NCBI GenBank assembly: GCA_028692255.1
Contig: JAQUXS010000013.1
Location: 1-44,739, forward strand
Origin: Clostridium sp.
Lineage (GTDB): Bacteria; Bacillota; Clostridia; Clostridiales; Clostridiaceae
Direction of reading: 5' to 3'
Length of the DNA stretch: 44,739 nt
Below, in pieces: positions 44,008-44,739 of this stretch. Made by a program: the position numbers and the translations under genes. The first letter of the stretch is position 1. Every line of letters begins with the position of its first letter. A model generated the notes under the pieces. That model did not search any database and was not told the DNA's origin. It saw only the letters and a list, made by a program, of their open reading frames with translations.

Positions 44008-44739
44008 TTATTTTAATTCCACAATTGTAACTCCAGTTCCACCTTCACCATAATTCCCAAGCCTATAACTCTTAACATGTTTATTCCCTTTAAGCATATT
44101 GGTTATTGCATCTCTTAGAATACCAGTACCTTTCCCGTGAATTACAGTTACAGCTGCTAACCCTGACATATATGCATCATCTAAATATTTATCTGTAACA
44201 TATACAGCCTCTTCAGCATCCATTCCTCTTAAATCAACAGAAGAAGAAACCTGCCTTAGATTTAATTTTGCTTCTCTTTTTTTTATTGCCTTTTTAGAAG
44301 ATTTTGCATCTTGCTTTACTTTTCTTAAATCAGCTAATTTCACACTTATTTTCATTATGCCTGCCTGAATTTGAACTTCGCCTTTATTGTCCGGTTTAGA
44401 AATTACAATTCCATTCATGTTAAGAGAAGATATATAAACCTCTTCACCTTCATTTACCTTTTTAAGTCCATCTTTATCATTTTCTCTGTTAAAGGATGAC
44501 TCCTGTGTGCTTTCAAGCTTGTTTTTAAGTTTTTTCCTTTCCTTTTCAAGCTCTGCCCTTGCACTTGAAGAATACCCCATTCTTTCAAGTTCTCTTATAT
44601 TTTTAAGTATCTTATCCGCTTCACTTTTAGCATCCTCAATTATCTCTCTAGCTTCTTTTCTTCCCTCATGAAGTGCTTTTTCCCTTGTTGAATTTAATGA
44701 ATTTAACTTTTTTTCATAATCACTTCTAAACTTTTCTGC
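44008..44739 (-). CDS. mutS2: MutS2 C-terminal part with Smr domain (5' end outside window)
   Basis: The frame is open from the right edge to the stop at 44008, giving 243 residues of the C-terminus; the ATG at 44580 is internal. It opens with a long charged helix (EKALHEGRKEAREIIEDAKS and following) typical of the MutS2 coiled coil, then a KOW-like segment (VNEGEEVYISSLNMNGIVIS). The Smr domain at the end is complete: SVDLRGMDAEEAVYVTDKYL, AAVTVIHGKGTGILRDAI and LGNYGEGGTGVTIVELK, with the DLRG and HGxGTGxLR motifs of the Smr nuclease fold. MutS2 acts in recombination suppression or ribosome rescue rather than mismatch repair. The gene marks the edge of the surface-glycan locus. Confidence 0.95.
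   Translation of the reverse strand, partial: AEKFRSDYEKKLNSLNSTREKALHEGRKEAREIIEDAKSEADKILKNIRELERMGYSSSARAELEKERKKLKNKLESTQESSFNRENDKDGLKKVNEGEEVYISSLNMNGIVISKPDNKGEVQIQAGIMKISVKLADLRKVKQDAKSSKKAIKKREAKLNLRQVSSSVDLRGMDAEEAVYVTDKYLDDAYMSGLAAVTVIHGKGTGILRDAITNMLKGNKHVKSYRLGNYGEGGTGVTIVELK

Overview
The window reads as a low-GC, AT-rich Firmicutes chromosome, most likely a solventogenic or soil Clostridium. The basis is codon usage, AGGAGG-type ribosome binding sites, TTG starts, and the gene neighbourhood mutS2 / Orn-Lys-Arg decarboxylase / phosphoglucomutase / galU / rml. From memory this resembles the Clostridium acetobutylicum chromosome; I could not verify that. Almost all of it is one large cell-surface polysaccharide locus, transcribed mainly on the minus strand. 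It is flanked on the right by two secreted, repeat-rich, autolysin-like proteins and the 3' part of mutS2.

Layout, left to right. (1) 1-5630: a minus-strand unit with a good SigA-type promoter at 5602-5630. It encodes two GT2 glycosyltransferases, an O-antigen-ligase/Wzy-like polymerase, a TagA/WecG GT26 enzyme and RmlD, ends at a terminator (701-731), and is followed by the start of a Wzx-type flippase cut by the window edge. (2) 5665-12179: self-contained one-gene modules, each with its own promoter and terminator, encoding large polytopic GT-C-like membrane proteins. A DUF2142-type gene is intact, and beside it lies a decayed tandem copy that also carries a fragment of the neighbouring GT2 gene. 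A DUF6020-like gene follows. (3) 12239-24043: a long minus-strand series: initiating sugar-phosphate transferase, ABC polysaccharide exporter (permease plus ATPase with a C-terminal cargo-binding-like domain), a 1042-residue GT2-GT4 fusion, a stand-alone GT4 paralogue, a GT-C-like membrane protein, a polyprenyl-phosphate glycosyltransferase and two SMR-sized membrane proteins that resemble a split lipid-sugar flippase. (4) 24088-26736: rmlA-rmlB-rmlC with its own promoter and terminator, making dTDP-rhamnose together with rmlD from unit 1. (5) 26747-28424: a second GtrB-like polyprenyl-phosphate glycosyltransferase, then gene-poor DNA holding what looks like a methyltransferase relic. (6) 28425-35369: a secreted GH73 glucosaminidase with six Ig-like repeats, then pgm, a TPR protein and galU (nucleotide-sugar supply). 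(7) 35575-39181: a plus-strand islet with a small membrane-anchored protein, a DUF6056-like membrane protein and an Orn/Lys/Arg decarboxylase. (8) 39191-44739: an acyltransferase-3 membrane protein, a second secreted hydrolase with eight of the same Ig-like repeats and a C-terminal Cys/His amidase-like domain, and the MutS2 C-terminus.

How it may work together (inference): Pgm makes glucose-1-phosphate, GalU and RmlA activate it, and RmlB/C/D make dTDP-rhamnose. The polyprenyl sugar-phosphate transferase and the TagA-like enzyme start chains and the GT2/GT4 enzymes extend them. Export could use the ABC transporter, the Wzx/Wzy-type pair, or both for two polymers. Two polyprenyl-phosphate glycosyltransferases, a two-subunit SMR-type flippase candidate and at least four GT-C-like membrane proteins suggest that sugars are also added outside the membrane. 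The acyltransferase could O-acylate the product. The two hydrolases share one repeat type and may bind the same wall material. No tRNA, rRNA, CRISPR array, insertion sequence or phage gene was recognised.
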